Part shown: piece after piece, positions 39,775 to 51,800 of the stretch
How positions within the stretch are numbered: position 1 is the first letter of the stretch
How the letters are laid out: every line of letters begins with the position of its first letter
Assembly (NCBI RefSeq): GCF_041146795.1
Contig: NC_135180.1
Location: 36,378,294 to 36,442,293, forward strand
DNA: 64,000 nt
Reading direction: 5' to 3'
Origin: Maylandia zebra
Taxonomy: Eukaryota; Chordata; Actinopteri; Cichliformes; Cichlidae
Position numbers and translations under genes: made by a program
The notes under the pieces: model-generated
Told to the model about the DNA's origin: nothing
What the model saw: only the letters and a program-made list of their open reading frames with translations
The model's database searches: none

Positions 39775-40430
39775 AGCTTGCTTCCAGTTTGGATTTGGGA
39801 GACAGACACTTTTAAGATTAGGCTTAAAACTTTCCTTTTTGCTAAAGCATATAGTTAGGGCTGGACCAGGTGACCCTGAATCCTCCCTTAGTTATGCTGC
39901 AGTAGGCACATGCTGCTGGGGGACTCCCATGATGCACTGAGTTTTTCCTTTTCAATTCAATTCAATTCAATTTTATTTATATAGCATCAAATTACAACAA
40001 CAGTTGCCTCAAGGCGCTTTATATTACACAGTAGAATAACAGGTATGATTCAATGCAGAGAGGTCTATTAGTCAGTCACCTTTTTCACTCACTATGTATT
40101 AACAGACCTCTCTGCATTGAATCGTACCTGTTATTAATCTCTGTCTCTCTTCCACAGCATGTCTTTATCCTGTCTTCCTTCTCTCACCCCAACCGGTCGC
40201 AGCAGATGGCCCCGCCCCTTCCTGAGCCTGGTTCTGCTGGAGGTTTCTTCCTGTTAAAAGGGAGTTTTTTTTCCCACTGTCACCAAAGTACTTGCTCATT
40301 GGGGGTCATTTTCTCTGTATGTATTATTGTAGGGTCTACAATATAAAGCGCCTTGAGGCTACTGTTGTTATGATTTGGCGCTATATAAATAAAACTGAAT
40401 TCAAATTGAATTGAATTAAAGATTAGAGTC
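39775..40430 (-). repeat. Teleost dispersed repeat, two reversed modules
   Basis: 39775-39950 matches the reverse complement of 19800-19980 (CTTTTTGCTAAAGCATATAG, GTGACCCTGAATCCTCCCTT). 39953-40035 and 40140-40430 carry the TTATTTATATAGC and CCTGTTAAAAGGGAGTTTTT modules in opposite directions. The arrangement is a rearranged or back-to-back insertion of one repeat family. Confidence 0.75.
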
Positions 40431-40672
40431 AACTGAATTTTGTTTTTTTACCCATGCCAATTCAAGTGCATAACTCTAGCTCCTAGCAAGTGGCTGGGTA
40501 GAGAACAAAGACTCTATAGTACTCATCTGTAGTCAGTGTAGGCTGTCAGTCCACTGTTTACCTAAGTGTCAGTGTGTGTCTGTTTACTCTGTAGGAGGTC
40601 ATAAAATTTGGAGTCTGATGAGTCAGTGAAGCTCACTTCTGTCCAATGACAGTGATACTGTGGCAGATACTG

Positions 40673-40932
40673 GGGCGATCGTGGCCTTGGTCGTTGTGTC
40701 CTTGGGCAAGACACTTCACCCGTTGTCTACTGGTAGTGGTTAGAGGGCTCGGTGGCACCAGTGTCCGGCAGCCTCGCCTCTGTCAGTGCGCTCCAGGGCA
40801 GCTGTGGCTACAGTGTAGTTTGCCATCACCAGTGTGTGAATGTGTGTGTGGATGACTGAATGTAGTGTAAAGCACTTTGGGGTCCATAGGGACTAAGTAA
40901 AGCGCTATACAAATACAGGCCATTTACCATTT
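40673..40932 (+). repeat. SINE of V-SINE/AFC type, tRNA-like head truncated
   Basis: The body reads GTCGTTGTGTCCTTGGGCAA, GACACTTCACCCGTTG, CCAGTGTCCGGCAGCCTCGC, CATCACCAGTGTGTGAATG, and ends AAGCGCTATACAAATACAGG CCATTTACCAT. It starts with GGGGCGATCGTGGCC, like an A-box region, but the rest of the tRNA-like head including a B box is missing. I associate this family with cichlids and related percomorphs, from memory. Confidence 0.65.
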
Positions 40933-41041
40933 ACTGAGGTGACTTGTAAATAAAATATAATATCCAGTATCTTAACTAATATAATGAAGAATTGCCTGGA
41001 ATTTTTTGAGGTCATGGTTGCAGACTTTAACAGCATCCCAC

Positions 41042-43060
41042 CTGCAGGTTCCAGATGTTTTTGCTTTGGTTTGAGAGTCTTTCAACTGTGTTGCTCATCA
41101 GGGCTATCAGCATGTTCAGCAGGAGGATGTATGTGAGAACTATGTAAGAGATGAGCAGGATGTGGTAAACTTCTTTGTACTGAACGTCGTCCGTGAACTG
41201 CAGATCTCCCATTCCAATAGTGAACTTGAACATTTCCAGTATAGTAAAACGAACGTCTCTATAACCTAGCTTATTTACAGAAGCAGTCAAGCTCCTTCCT
41301 TGTAGCTGTATGTCAGCTGTCAGGTTTTGGGCAGCTGACACTACTGTAGGCGGGTCACGTATAAGAGCAACAAAAGCTATAAAAAAAAAAAAAGAGAGAA
41401 AATCCAAGTCAAAACTGCAAATCTTGGTAAGCATCTATTTTGCACATTCGTATGTGCTTAGATTTGGAGTCTATTAAAATCTTACCAGCAGAAAATCCAA
41501 AAAGCAAGACACAGTAAACGGATAAAAAGTGCAACAGGTCACGTAAGATCATGTAAAGAGAGACACATATTTTAAACTGAGCCACTCATATCTGCCCAGG
41601 CAGCCTATTTTCATAGTTTTGGTAACAAAACCCTTACCCTTTGCATCATGACACCATACATCCCTAATTGCTTGGAACCTCTTAGGTAGTAAAGAAAGTT
41701 CACCCAGGCAAGAAGCAAGGAGAGCACAAGAAGTCCAACGTATTCCTCCTGCCCACAGCCATACATAATCACACAGATCAGGAGTGCTGCCTGCAGGAAA
41801 CTGCAAAGACAAGAGATTTCTAAGACAGCAGTAATAGTAAGGTCAGGGTATATATAAATATTTCATGGTGATACTTACAACACAATATCATTGAATCCAT
41901 CAATAGATAGGACCCTGAAATTCGGAGGGTTCCTACAGAAATGATTTATCTAGGGATTTGAAGGTTATTACATTAGTAAGTTTAACTCTTTCTGTGTGAA
42001 TGATGTGACCAGGTTCCACTTTCTTAGCGTCTTATAGAGAAAGATTAGTGCTCCAAAGACACTGAGGATCTCACCAACACAACGGAGATGGTCAAGTGGA
42101 AAATTTTCAATGGGAAATGGCAGCTGAGGGTTTAAGAGTCTTTGCTTAGGCAAAGGTGAATGTCTTAAAACATAAACATTTGTCATTTAAGTTAGAGGAT
42201 GTTTAACCCTTTTTACCTTTCCATCCTTTCTGTGCAAGGCCACAGCAGTGAAGATGGTCAGGTAAACCACATAAAGCAAGAAATTCATCAAGAATAATTT
42301 GGAAGCGAACCTTTCCCACTTATTCTGAAGAAGACTGCGAAGTGGTTCAATCTGAAGCATCTCGGGACGATTCTGAAATTTACAAGATAGGTTTTATATT
42401 AACCTCCTTTATATTAACCCAAACTCTTTCATGGCATGCATTTTTAATTTCTCTTTGCTATTTGGGCTGATTGGGACCAGATGAATGTAAAAACAAAGAA
42501 TTACCTGATTTTTTTCCTGATTTTTGTTTCTGAGAAAAATGAGATGCACATAAGAGGACATTTGTTTTAAATTTCGATAGAACAGTATATATCATATATT
42601 TAATATTTGCTAAATTTATCCCATGCAATACTATCTAAGCACAGTGAGGCAAGAGGATTTTGCTACTGTTAATTTCTCTCTACACTGCCTATGCATAGAG
42701 TACTTCTAGTTTCATCTGAGCACATTCAACACTGTTTCCATCATTGTTTAAAAGGCTCTACTGCCTCTACAAACATACCCCACAGCATACCCCATTTCCT
42801 ACTTTATCTAAAACATTGGAGGGAATAAAGCATAGAAATATAATAAAATAAATTAAAATGAGGTCAAAATTGGAATTTCTCACCGGAATCTCACTCCCAA
42901 AAATTATTATCTCTAACACAGAGTTTTCTTCATTGGTGTCAATGGAGGTCATGTCATAAAGTGAAGAATGAACAGGTCCGTAGACCCATTCTGTAAACCT
43001 CCTGGATAGTGGCCTTGTCTCCTCATCCATGAATTCTCGATGCAGCATGTGCCTAAAAAG
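41042..43060 (-). CDS. TRPV cation-channel fragment: pre-S1 to TRP box, seven exons
   Basis: Minus-strand exons: 43060-42884, 42372-42217, 42144-42020, 41932-41879, 41800-41638, 41552-41486 and 41376-41042. They join in phase with no in-frame stop (1077 nt, 359 codons). TRPV proteins are tetrameric Ca2+-permeable sensory channels of the plasma membrane. Recognisable parts: pre-S1 linker ([18 protein letters not shown]), S1 ([16 protein letters not shown]), S2 ([14 protein letters not shown]), S3-S4 ([19 protein letters not shown]), S4-S5/S5 ([20 protein letters not shown]), selectivity filter TIGMGD in the pore helix block [13 protein letters not shown]6 ([14 protein letters not shown]) and TRP box IWNLQ. 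TIGMGD suggests the TRPV1/TRPV4 side of the family. Missing: all ankyrin-repeat exons and the C-terminal tail; neither is recognisable elsewhere here. The acceptor before 41552 reads AC instead of AG, and the donor after 42020 is weak. It may be a relocated partial gene copy or a pseudogene rather than a working channel. Confidence 0.85.
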
Positions 43061-43465
43061 CTGGCAAATGAGAGAGCAGAAAGGAAAAGATCTATCTCAG
43101 AGACATTATCATTTTTATTTTCAGTGCTTGCTGTAAGTAGGTCAGGTCATAATAAACCTTTGTTAAATGCCCATTAATGCCACCTGGGACGCCAACTTCT
43201 GTGGAGGCAGAGGTCTATATTATATACATGTGACCTCTAACCACGTGACCTTAACTTGTCTGCTGTTTTGCTTGTGTGACAATCATGGTGACTGTATAGA
43301 ATCAAGTGGATAAGGCCCCATTCACACAGGCCTCCATGACTATCTGGTAACCACCAGCCATGAGGAGAATGTGAGTATTATTATTTATTATAATAAATAA
43401 ATAAATAAATCTTTGTTATTCTACAAAATGTGCAGCCATTTAATTTTTTTTATTTTTTATTTTAG

Positions 43466-43770
43466 GTGATGGTCTGTGGGATCTGTGAGAAGCCATGTGG
43501 TGGAGAGGCAGCCAAGGAATGCTACCATAGATACCACAGTGGACGTACAGAGGTACATGGCAGATCCTTTGATTCCCCGGACAGAGGATCCACTCTACTT
43601 CTGGGCAACCAGGAAGACTGTATACCCCCATCTTTACAAACTTGCGTTGCAGTTTCTGTGCACTCCAGCATCATCTGTTCCATGTGAGAGGATTTTCTCT
43701 AAGGCAGGAGAAATTACATCCAAGAAACAGACTCAGTCCTCACACAGTGGAAAAAATTCTTTTCTTAAAT
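43466..43770 (+). pseudogene. hAT transposase C-terminal fragment
   Basis: The frame holding 43530-43770 encodes DPLYFWATRKTVYPHLYKLA, then FLCTPASSVPCERIFSKAGE and ITSKK, the hAT-C dimerisation domain of ZBED-type hAT transposases. An exon-like acceptor (tattttag|GTGATGGTCTG) precedes it and recurs at the second copy near 45406. No N-terminal or catalytic part is attached. It lies 0.4 kb upstream of the TRPV fragment, where ankyrin exons would be expected. Confidence 0.85.
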
Positions 43771-44354
43771 AAAAACCAAACAGGATAACCTTAAATGCAT
43801 CGTGTTTACTTTAAAAGTTTATAGAAGTTTATAGTTTTAAGCATTTTCCCCTCCCAGTTCACAATCAATTCTTTCCCCAGGTCCAAATATGTAAGAGATT
43901 TGCCCAATATAATAATATGATTTATAAACATACCTGTCCAGCTCTCTAGTGGTTAATTGCTAAGTACATGATGTATCGGAGGGGCTGGCCCAGCACTTCC
44001 TGTTTATATAAGTTCATGATGTCATTGATAGCATCACTGGGTGCAACCAAATGAAGGGTTTTTCCTTTTTGCATAGTATTGTTTATTTTCTTTAAAGCAA
44101 CCTTTTGAGTTTTACTGTATAAAGTGTTTTACTTTTCAAACCATTTAGTTGTGTAAATGGGTGCGTAAATTAAATGAATATTCTTATTCTTGTTTCTTTT
44201 TTTAGATTGTGTTGTTTGATCTAACCTGTTTCTTAATGGTAGTGACTAATGAGGTTCAGGTGCGTGTAAAAAAAAAAAAAGTATACAAAATGAGATGGCA
44301 GAATGGAGATGCCAGAAAATAAAATACACTAAGAAGAAATTTGACCAGTCTGCT

Positions 44355-44725
44355 GATAACATCACCTTTATTAGTCCCACACATGGGAAATTTGTTTTGT
44401 TACAGCAGAAAGTGAACAGTGCACAGTTATATAGCAAAAATTAGAGAACACTGGAATACAATAAGAATAAGATACTGTACACAACTGTACAGAATAGAAA
44501 AGAATAAAATAAAATACTATATACAATAGAATAAAATAAAATATACAATAGGATAAAAATAGAATACAAATGCTATATACAACTGAGTTAAAATACAATT
44601 TTGTCAGAAAAAGAATATTGCACTTAGTCTTATTGCACATGTGTGGGTTTGTGTGTTCGATTAGCTGCAAAGTCTTTGTTGTGGAGTCTGACAGCAGTGG
44701 GGAGGAAAGACCTGTGAAATCGATG
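44355..44725 (-). repeat. Rex1-type LINE 3' end
   Basis: Read on the minus strand, the start resembles the conserved LINE C-terminal block R-S-F-L-P-T-A-V-R-L with small changes. It is followed by a long A/T-rich 3' region whose plus strand carries CCTTTATTAGTCCCACACAT. No open reading frame is kept. Confidence 0.55.
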
Positions 44726-44893
44726 CTGAAGTTGAGAAGTAGATGCCATCTACTTCTCAACTTCCTTACCGCTTGAACTACATTACCTCACCAAGTATCA
44801 TTCAAAATTGTATTTCAAATAAAAGAAACAAAAACAAAGCCTTACACAAACCCTGGAGTGTGCGGTCAGTACAATCTGTGGTATAGATGCATG

Positions 44894-46752
44894 TAGTGAT
44901 GGCCCGCTTGAAGCTGACGCTCCGGAGCGTGTGTCGAAAAAAACAACACACTGGTTCAGAAGCACTGTGTCGAGGCTTGCTTCGTTTGGCAAAAGTCACG
45001 TGACCAGTGACGTCCGAAGCTTCATTACGCACGTAACTGCTTCGGTACCTGATTCAAACGGATATAAGGAAGTGAATCATCCACGGGATTCGTGGAGTGT
45101 GTTGATGGTGACAGAGAGCGAAGAGGTGATCATTCCACTGACAGATATGGAGCCAGCGAGGAAGAGAGGACGTTCTGGCGTGTGGGAATATTTTGAGTTG
45201 ATTTTGCTCAATTCATTTTATCTGCCGAAGTGAAAAACTTGAAATGTCCAAAATCATGTTTTCATAATGTAAATATCATTACAGCATATGACTTTAGGAA
45301 CACTTCCATGTGAATTAAAGCTAATGAAGACTACAACAATGTATTTGACACTATACGTACATTACATTGCTACAGTTTAGAAAATCATTTTGTTTATTGT
45401 TTTTAGGTGATAGTCTGCAGGACCCAGGAATACCTGCATATCTACCAACTTGCAGTGTGGTTCCTGCACTCCACAGCCTCTTCTGTTCCATGCAAGTGGA
45501 TTTTCTCCAGGGCAGGAGAAACTATTTCTAAGAAAAGAAACAGACTCAGCCAGCGCACAGTAACACTAATCCTCTTTTTAAATGTAAATAACAAAAGGGC
45601 TACCTGACATAGATCATGTTTTTACTTTGCAAGTTCTTGATTAGGGGTGGGTTTTGATTATCGCCTTTCTGATTACAATCCATGCTAAATTGAATAAAGT
45701 GATATTGATTCATTACAATCCCGTGTCGATTTGTAAATTAACGTTATTATGCCTGAAACGCCAGCATCTCAGGTTAAACCTCACAACATGTCGTCAAACA
45801 CCATACAGCTAAAACAGTAACTGGGAGCAGGTTTACGGATTCTGCATACAAACGTGAACACAGAGCGCGGACCCGACGCGTCAGAGTCAGATTTTGATGT
45901 GTCGGCGGGTCCGCGCTGTGTTTGCCTCTTTTTCCCGCTGGCTTCTGCAGCTGCAGGTTTCATAACTCTCTGTTTACATCTCTAATTAAGTCTCACATGT
46001 GTCAGCTTTCTTTTAATAGATACGAAATTATGGATATATACTGATACATGACCAGAATTGTAATATTTCTGACTGAGGCAAAACTTTCCAGATTCCAATC
46101 AAATTGAATCGGATCCTGTATCGAATCACAATGATTCTACAAATCAGTAACGATGCAGCCATACTCAGCCCCCTAAGCATTTTCCCTTTCCAGTTCACAA
46201 TCAATCCCACCCCTAGGTCAAAAATATGTATAGGACAATTGGCCTCATCTAATATTTTGTATGAACCTGTCCAGCTGTCCAGTGATTAAATGACAAGTAG
46301 ATGGAGGCAGGACTTCACAGCAGGGGCATACTCCATAATGTGCTGTGCATTATCATATGTATATTATATATATTGCTCACTTATTGTATTTACCAACATC
46401 AAGGAGTTATGAGCAAAGAAAGGCCACCATAGTGCATGTTTAAATAGGGAAAGTTTATTGATCAAAATGTATTACGCAAATACGCATTACATTTTTTCAG
46501 CCCCCCAATCGAGAAAACAAAACCAATTACATGTTCAAAGCAACGGAACGGTGGCCCAATATCGGAGAGAACTCCACTCTTGAGTGAGCAGCGATGATTG
46601 AGCAATCCGTTTTATTTTGCAGATTCAAGCTGCTCTTCAAAATATTCGCCACCAGATGTCACCGGAGAGGACTGTGTTGAAAAGCTTCGAGTAATGAACC
46701 ATTTTTCAATACAAGCTTCAGTGCTTTGGAAAGCTTCATTTGGCCATCACTA
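44894..46752 (+). mobile_element. hAT element with perfect 8-bp target duplication
   Basis: Ends are TAGTGATGGCCCGCTTGAAGC-like on the left and GCTTCATTTGGCCATCACTA on the right, flanked on both sides by gatgcatg (44886-44893 and 46753-46760). Inside, 44931-45233 codes for a BED-type N-terminus (DMEPARKRGRSGVWEYFELI), and 45407-45607 for the dimerisation domain (FLHSTASSVPCKWIFSRAGE, ISKKRNRLSQR). The catalytic middle is absent, so it is a deletion derivative. A further non-autonomous element sits inside it at 45642-46175. Confidence 0.9.
45642..46175. mobile_element. Non-autonomous element nested in the hAT
   Basis: Starts TAGGGGTGGGTTTTGATTAT and ends CTCAGCCCCCTA. By comparison with the sister hAT copy near 43800-43870, it splits the sequence preceding AGCATTTTCCC. 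It contains a GC-rich inverted repeat, about 45858-45875 against 45905-45922 (GCGCGGACCCG / CGGGTCCGCGC). A target duplication is not clear, so class and ends are provisional. Confidence 0.6.
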
Positions 46753-47179
46753 GATGCATGCATAGGTGGAAGAATGGCGTACGCAATATTGCTTAGTAGA
46801 GAACCAAACCAAAGGCAAAGGTGTCTCAAAGTAAAGCAGCACCCAGCAACTGACTGCTTATGGCTGTTAGAGAGCACAGGGCCCAGGTGTTGCCATTGTC
46901 ACTGATTGGGAATGAGCCCTTCCACCCCTCCAATGCCTGCAAATTAGACACACAAACAGCCTAAAAAAGAATTTAAAAAAAGGCAATATGGAGTGGGTCG
47001 TCACACCACTGGTCTCTCTCTGACTCCTTGTCCTCGCATACACTCAACCTTGCCTCCTCTTTACATACATATTGCGTGGCCACTCTGACTACATGCCACT
47101 ACTTTTCCACAACCATCTTTTTTCTTTTCCTAATTGCTAATTGACACACTCATTTTCCCCACCTGTGCCACTTTCAAGA
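46753..47179. other. No recognised gene
   Basis: Apart from the target duplication at its left end, I see no coding or repeat feature. Confidence 0.45.
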
Positions 47180-47470
47180 GATGTTTTTCAGTTTCACTTG
47201 TTTCACTGCCATCTGCCAAAATCCCTTCCCTCAAAAAAAGTTGCATAAAGTCAGGGTTCCAGGCAGTTCTTGGCCAAATGAGATTCAGCATAAAGTACAT
47301 TTCCTTAACTCTTTAGAGCATAACACAAAGCCTGTAGAGAGTGTTGCAGTTTTGGCAACAAACCTGTGTGTAATTATCAACTTAGTGTCTGCACTGCAAT
47401 GTACCCACCCCACATGCCATTTGGACTCTCCCTTGACCCATTCCTTGATAAACATGAGTTTGTCAAAATT
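47180..47470 (-). pseudogene. Tx1-type LINE ORF1 zinc-knuckle remnant (copy 2)
   Basis: On the minus strand the order QVCCQNCN, then a shifted frame with a C-x-x-E-S-H-like block and CCTGGAACCC, parallels the better copy at 47700-48210. Many stops and frameshifts are present. Confidence 0.5.
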
Positions 47471-47699
47471 ACAAGTTGTTAAGTAAGTAAAGACTGCTCC
47501 TCCTCTTAACAGGTCATAATTTTAAAATCCATCATGTTATTATGAATGTAGTTTAGAAAATGCTTCTTACAAAAAATATCAAAAGACAATAAAAAAAAAC
47601 TAAAAAGGATGCCAATGTTCATCTTGCTCCTTCATCAATTAGTAAGCTTGGGGGGTTGCTAAGGCATTCCAGTGAGAAAAAAGTGAGAAATACTGACTG

Positions 47700-48330
47700 C
47701 AGCATCATTGGTGTCTTTTATTTCTTTGTTTCTTGGCTGCTGGCGAAAGTATTGTCCCTAAGAACAACTGCATAGGATCGAGGTTTGGGACAGTTTTTAG
47801 CCAAGTGAGATTCTGCATTACATAAATGATATTTCCTTAATTCATTGTAGTCTCTTACGTTGTGTCCCAGTGCATTACAACTTCAGCAACACACCTGGCT
47901 ACATGCATCTTCTGTATGTCCATATGTACTGCATTTCTAAAAAATTATTAATTGACATAATGAATCCCCCAATCTGCACGAATAGTGAAACATGCAGGTG
48001 GGTGACAATGTCTTTCATAACCAGTTGGGTCTTCCTTTAATTTAATTCTAAATTGTCTTTTCCCTGTCCATATTCCCAATGCAACTTTGATCTCCTTGAC
48101 TCTGGGTAGCACAGTTACAAATGTCCCTAAAAAATATTGTATTGTCTTTTCGGACATCCACGGATTGTCCGTGTGGACTGTCACAGTCTGGTAGTCATTA
48201 TGGTACAAGGGAGTTACAAGAAAGTCTTGAAGAACGATGTTAGCAAGCTCAAGTACTAACCTGGTTGGTTAGTATTTTCTAATCCATACTAAGCAAACTA
48301 ATGGGTCTAAAATTAGACGGGTCTGTTGTG
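47700..48330 (-). pseudogene. Tx1-clade LINE ORF1 with start of an RT fragment, decayed
   Basis: On the minus strand 48208-47948 encodes VTVLPRVKEIKVALGIWTGK, then RQFRIKLKEDPTGYERH and HPPACFTIRADWG, a typical Tx1-type ORF1 block. It continues into zinc-knuckle-like sequence (KCSTYGHTEDAC, CNALGHNVRD, CNAESHLAKNCPKPRSY), interrupted by a stop. Just upstream, at about 48330-48270, PSNFRPISLLSMD is an RT domain-1 block, so pieces of two ORFs are out of their normal order. ORF1 proteins of this group bind RNA for retrotransposition. Confidence 0.75.
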
Positions 48331-48749
48331 TCTCCATTTTTCTTCCTTTTTGTCCCTCTCCAACCAATTTCAGGACCTGGTACAGATGTTAAAGCTGGTG
48401 AGGCGTGATTGCAGATGCCATGCAGGTGTGTCCATCTCCCCTGCAGCAGCACCGCAGACCACGCCCCGCCACAAGACCATGTGCTATTCTTTCATACGTT
48501 AAATCACATTTATGACCATCTCATCCTCTCCACACTTTCCTGTGGGGCATTGAAAACTTCTTGTGGACTCCCTCCTTTTTAGGAATGTTCTTGTGGGTAA
48601 ACATTCCAGAACAATTTGCCATGCCAAATCTTTTTAACATTATTCCAAGTCAACTTGCAAGACTTTTTATTCTGTTTAAAGGGAGTAAAATTGATTTCCG
48701 GCTAATGGCAGTTTGGTGTGAGTAGTAGTAGTGAGCTACTGCAGAGTTG

Positions 48750-50400
48750 GCTGTTTTTTCAATTAAAGGAGGCCTTTGACCTCGCCGAGGAGCCGCTGCT
48801 AGATCCTGTTCACCGTACTCTGCCTCCCAAGCCTAAGACAGGTGAGCAGCCCCATGCCATAGTAGTGAAACCACATTACTATACTGACTGTGTTAAAATC
48901 TTGTCGAGGGCAAGGGAGCTTCAGTGGATTAAGGTGAACAATTTGACCGACTCTGTTTTCCCCAATTAGGTCGCCAAGACGGCGCAAGCATGTGCAGCCT
49001 TCACAGACTGCTGCCGCCAGCTCAAGGGGTCCGGTTCCCACTGCTTCACCCAGCCTGGCTGCGGATTACTCGTGATGGGGTCACACTGGATTTTACCTCT
49101 ACAGAGGAGGCCAAAACTTACAAGATGATAACCAAGTAAGAAAAATATACCTAGGGGAACTGTCGAGGTTTCCGGTTTATACTTTTGAGGAGTTTTATTT
49201 TTCTTTCTCTTGGGTAAGCTATTCTTTGATGTTCAAAAAAATGTATGGGTCAGTTTTTAAATGTTTGTTCCTTATGGGTTTAACTTAAACAGTACTTTCA
49301 CGGCAGGCATTCTTGGTTCTTGAGAATACTGCCTATCGTATATTTTCCTTTTATACTACTTGTCTAGTTCTGCAGAATTCACCCAGCACTTAGAAGTGTT
49401 TTTTTTTTTTTTTTTTCCTATTGCGCTATTTAACTGTAAGCACAAGTTTGTCATTGACTCTGTACCGTTCCTTCATTTGGGGAAGGACAGAGTGCAAGCA
49501 AGGGGAGGGATGGATGGGTGGTCTGAAGCGTGAAAAATGTGAAAAACCCAGATATAATATTTTTACAAGAAACACACCTGCAGGATACACATCATTTCAA
49601 GCTTTAGTATTCGTGGGTTGGGGAGATCTTTCATTCAGCCTTTAACTCTAAAGCCAGAGAAGTAGCCATTTTAATTAGTAAGAAGCTTCATTTTACAGTT
49701 TCCAAAACAATAAAGGATAAAAAAAAAAAGGAAGATTCCTTATAATCACTAGTACTCTATTTCACACTCCTGTTTTAGTAGTTAAACTTTTTGTTCCAAA
49801 TTTTGATAACCCAGATTTTACAAATAACCTAATTAGCACTCTTCTACCAATTGTCTAATTCTCGCTGGGGAGTTAAATTGTGTAATGAGCCCGACATTAG
49901 CCGGCTCCTCACTTCGTGTCTTTCCTTAGTCCTCTATGTCAAAATCAGTCTTGGACTTCATGTCTCAGAATGGGTTTGTAGATCCTTGGAGGACACATAA
50001 TCCACAAACAAAAAAGTATTTTTATTCCTCTGAGGTACACCAGTTCTATTCCCATATAGATAATTTTTTTGTTGATAGTTCTCTAATGCATTAAGTCAAG
50101 TCTTCTGAATACTACCCAATCGATATTTCAGAACATGCTCTGCTAAGCCTTGATAAAAACTTCATTGGTAGACCTCGCTCTTGCCCCCCTTGGAGATTTA
50201 ATACTCTTTTACTATCTGACGATTTATTTAACCTTTTCATTCTATTAGCAATCAATGACTTTCTGGTCAACTATATCAAACTAATACATATAGCTGCCAA
50301 GTGCCTATCTTCTATATCTTCTACCCCAGCACTTTCCTGTCCTTCATTTTTAACATCCTATAGTTCTTCAAAAGTTATCTCTTCCTCTAAAGCAGACCTT
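48750..50400 (+). pseudogene. L1-type LINE: ORF1 C-terminus and APE endonuclease remnant
   Basis: 48752-48960 encodes QPHAIVVKPHYYTDCVKILS and RARELQWIKVNNLT, the C-terminal domain of a teleost L1 (Swimmer-like) ORF1 protein, followed by VTLDFTSTEEAKTYK in another frame. From about 49530 come KNPDIIFLQETHLQDT, VAILISKKLHFTVSKTI and FLIITSTLF, the start of an APE-type endonuclease, then frameshifted remnants up to about 50300. The element is 5'-truncated, has no RT left and is dead. Confidence 0.8.
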
Positions 50401-50589
50401 CCCAAAGTGTGGGGCCCAGAGCCATAGCGGCGGGGGGGGGGGGACAAAACTCTTGGACACTGCTAGCAGCCAGAGCAGGCAACATTGAGTGAAATTTAAA
50501 ACTGCTGGCTAAGGGTAAACATAAATTTAGTAAAATTATAATTCACGACAGCAGTAATGACACCCGGTTATGTCAGTCGGAGGTCACTA

Positions 50590-50870
50590 AAATCAATTTT
50601 GGTGTTTAACTTTGCCAAAACAATGTCTGACTCGGTAGTTTTCTCTGGTCCCCTCCTCAATCGGACCAGGAGTGACATGTTTAGCCACATGTTCTCCTTC
50701 AATTGCTGGCTGTGTGAGTGGTCTCCGACATGTAGGCTTTATAGATAATTGGGAAACTTTCTTGAGGAAACCTGGTCTTGTTAGGAGAGATGGCATCCAT
50801 CCTACTTTGGACGGAGTAGCTCTCATTTCTGAAAATCTGGCCAAATTTATTAAAGCCCCCAAAATGTGAC
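50590..50870 (+). pseudogene. LINE esterase-like (SGNH) fragment
   Basis: 50672-50869 encodes [20 protein letters not shown] followed by IHPTLDGVALISENLAKFI. The DGIHP block matches the Asp-x-x-His end of SGNH-hydrolase-like domains found in some L2/CR1-type LINE ORF1s. Nothing else of the element is intact. A poly-G run (about 50432-50442) lies just upstream. Confidence 0.5.
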
Positions 50871-51800
50871 TATCCTGAGTTGCAGCTTCTCTCCTCTCAG
50901 CATATGTTGGCATACATCTTATTCTATTCATGCTTGATTGTCTGGCTGTTATGAACCTACCCATAATTTGAATCCCAGTGGCTGGATTTTGTTCTGTGTG
51001 TTCTGTATTTTTAAGAACCTGCAGGTCCTTGCTGATTGGAGAGCTGGCAGCTGCTGATTGATTTCCTGATCAAGTGGCTGATTTGAAAAACCCTCTACAG
51101 CAGCAGCAGACCTGTCCTTGGCCTCCGAAGCCCTTGATGACTTTTTGTGTGTGTGTTCCCTGAGGATTTCTGAGCTGTGTAAATAGATTGTAGTTACTTT
51201 TCACGTGTAAAAAGGTACTGAAGCAGAAGGGGTGAACTGCCTTATTATTATCTATACTGTTTTTTCAGTTAGGGAGTTAGGGTTAGCACTTGTCTTTTGT
51301 TTGGTTTTTGTTTCACCCAGGGTTTAGATAGTGTTTTGCTTTGACAGTCTGCATCCTATGTTAATGTTTTCAGTTTTGCGTCTGCTTTGTCTCGTCATGT
51401 TTGATTACTCCCAGCTGTGCTCTCCTTCTGTGTCTCCTTCCCTCGTTATCCCTCTTTGTATTTAAGCTCTGTCTTTGACTTGCTCTGTGTTGCAATCTCC
51501 CTCATTCCACACTGTGTGTTCTGTCTGCAAGCCTGCCTGTTTAGTTATTTGTGTTCTCAGTTTAGGTAGTTTTCTAAGGGTGTTTTTTTTTTTTTTTTTT
51601 TTTTTTTGTCCCGTTTGGATCTATAGCCATCAGAATTGTTGTCTTAAGGCCAAGAAAGATGCCAAGCGGATTTATTTTACCAAGTGGATCATCATGGCCT
51701 TGCCATATTGGTCCATTCGATTGACCTTTATTATAATTATGAATTTATTTTATTTTCAGTTGCTACAAACGGGACAGACATGACTGGGGGATAGGACAGG
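50871..51800. other. No recognised gene
   Basis: T-rich sequence including a poly-T run at about 51583-51607. It could belong to a degraded retroelement, but I see no coding motif, LTR pair or RNA gene. Confidence 0.4.
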
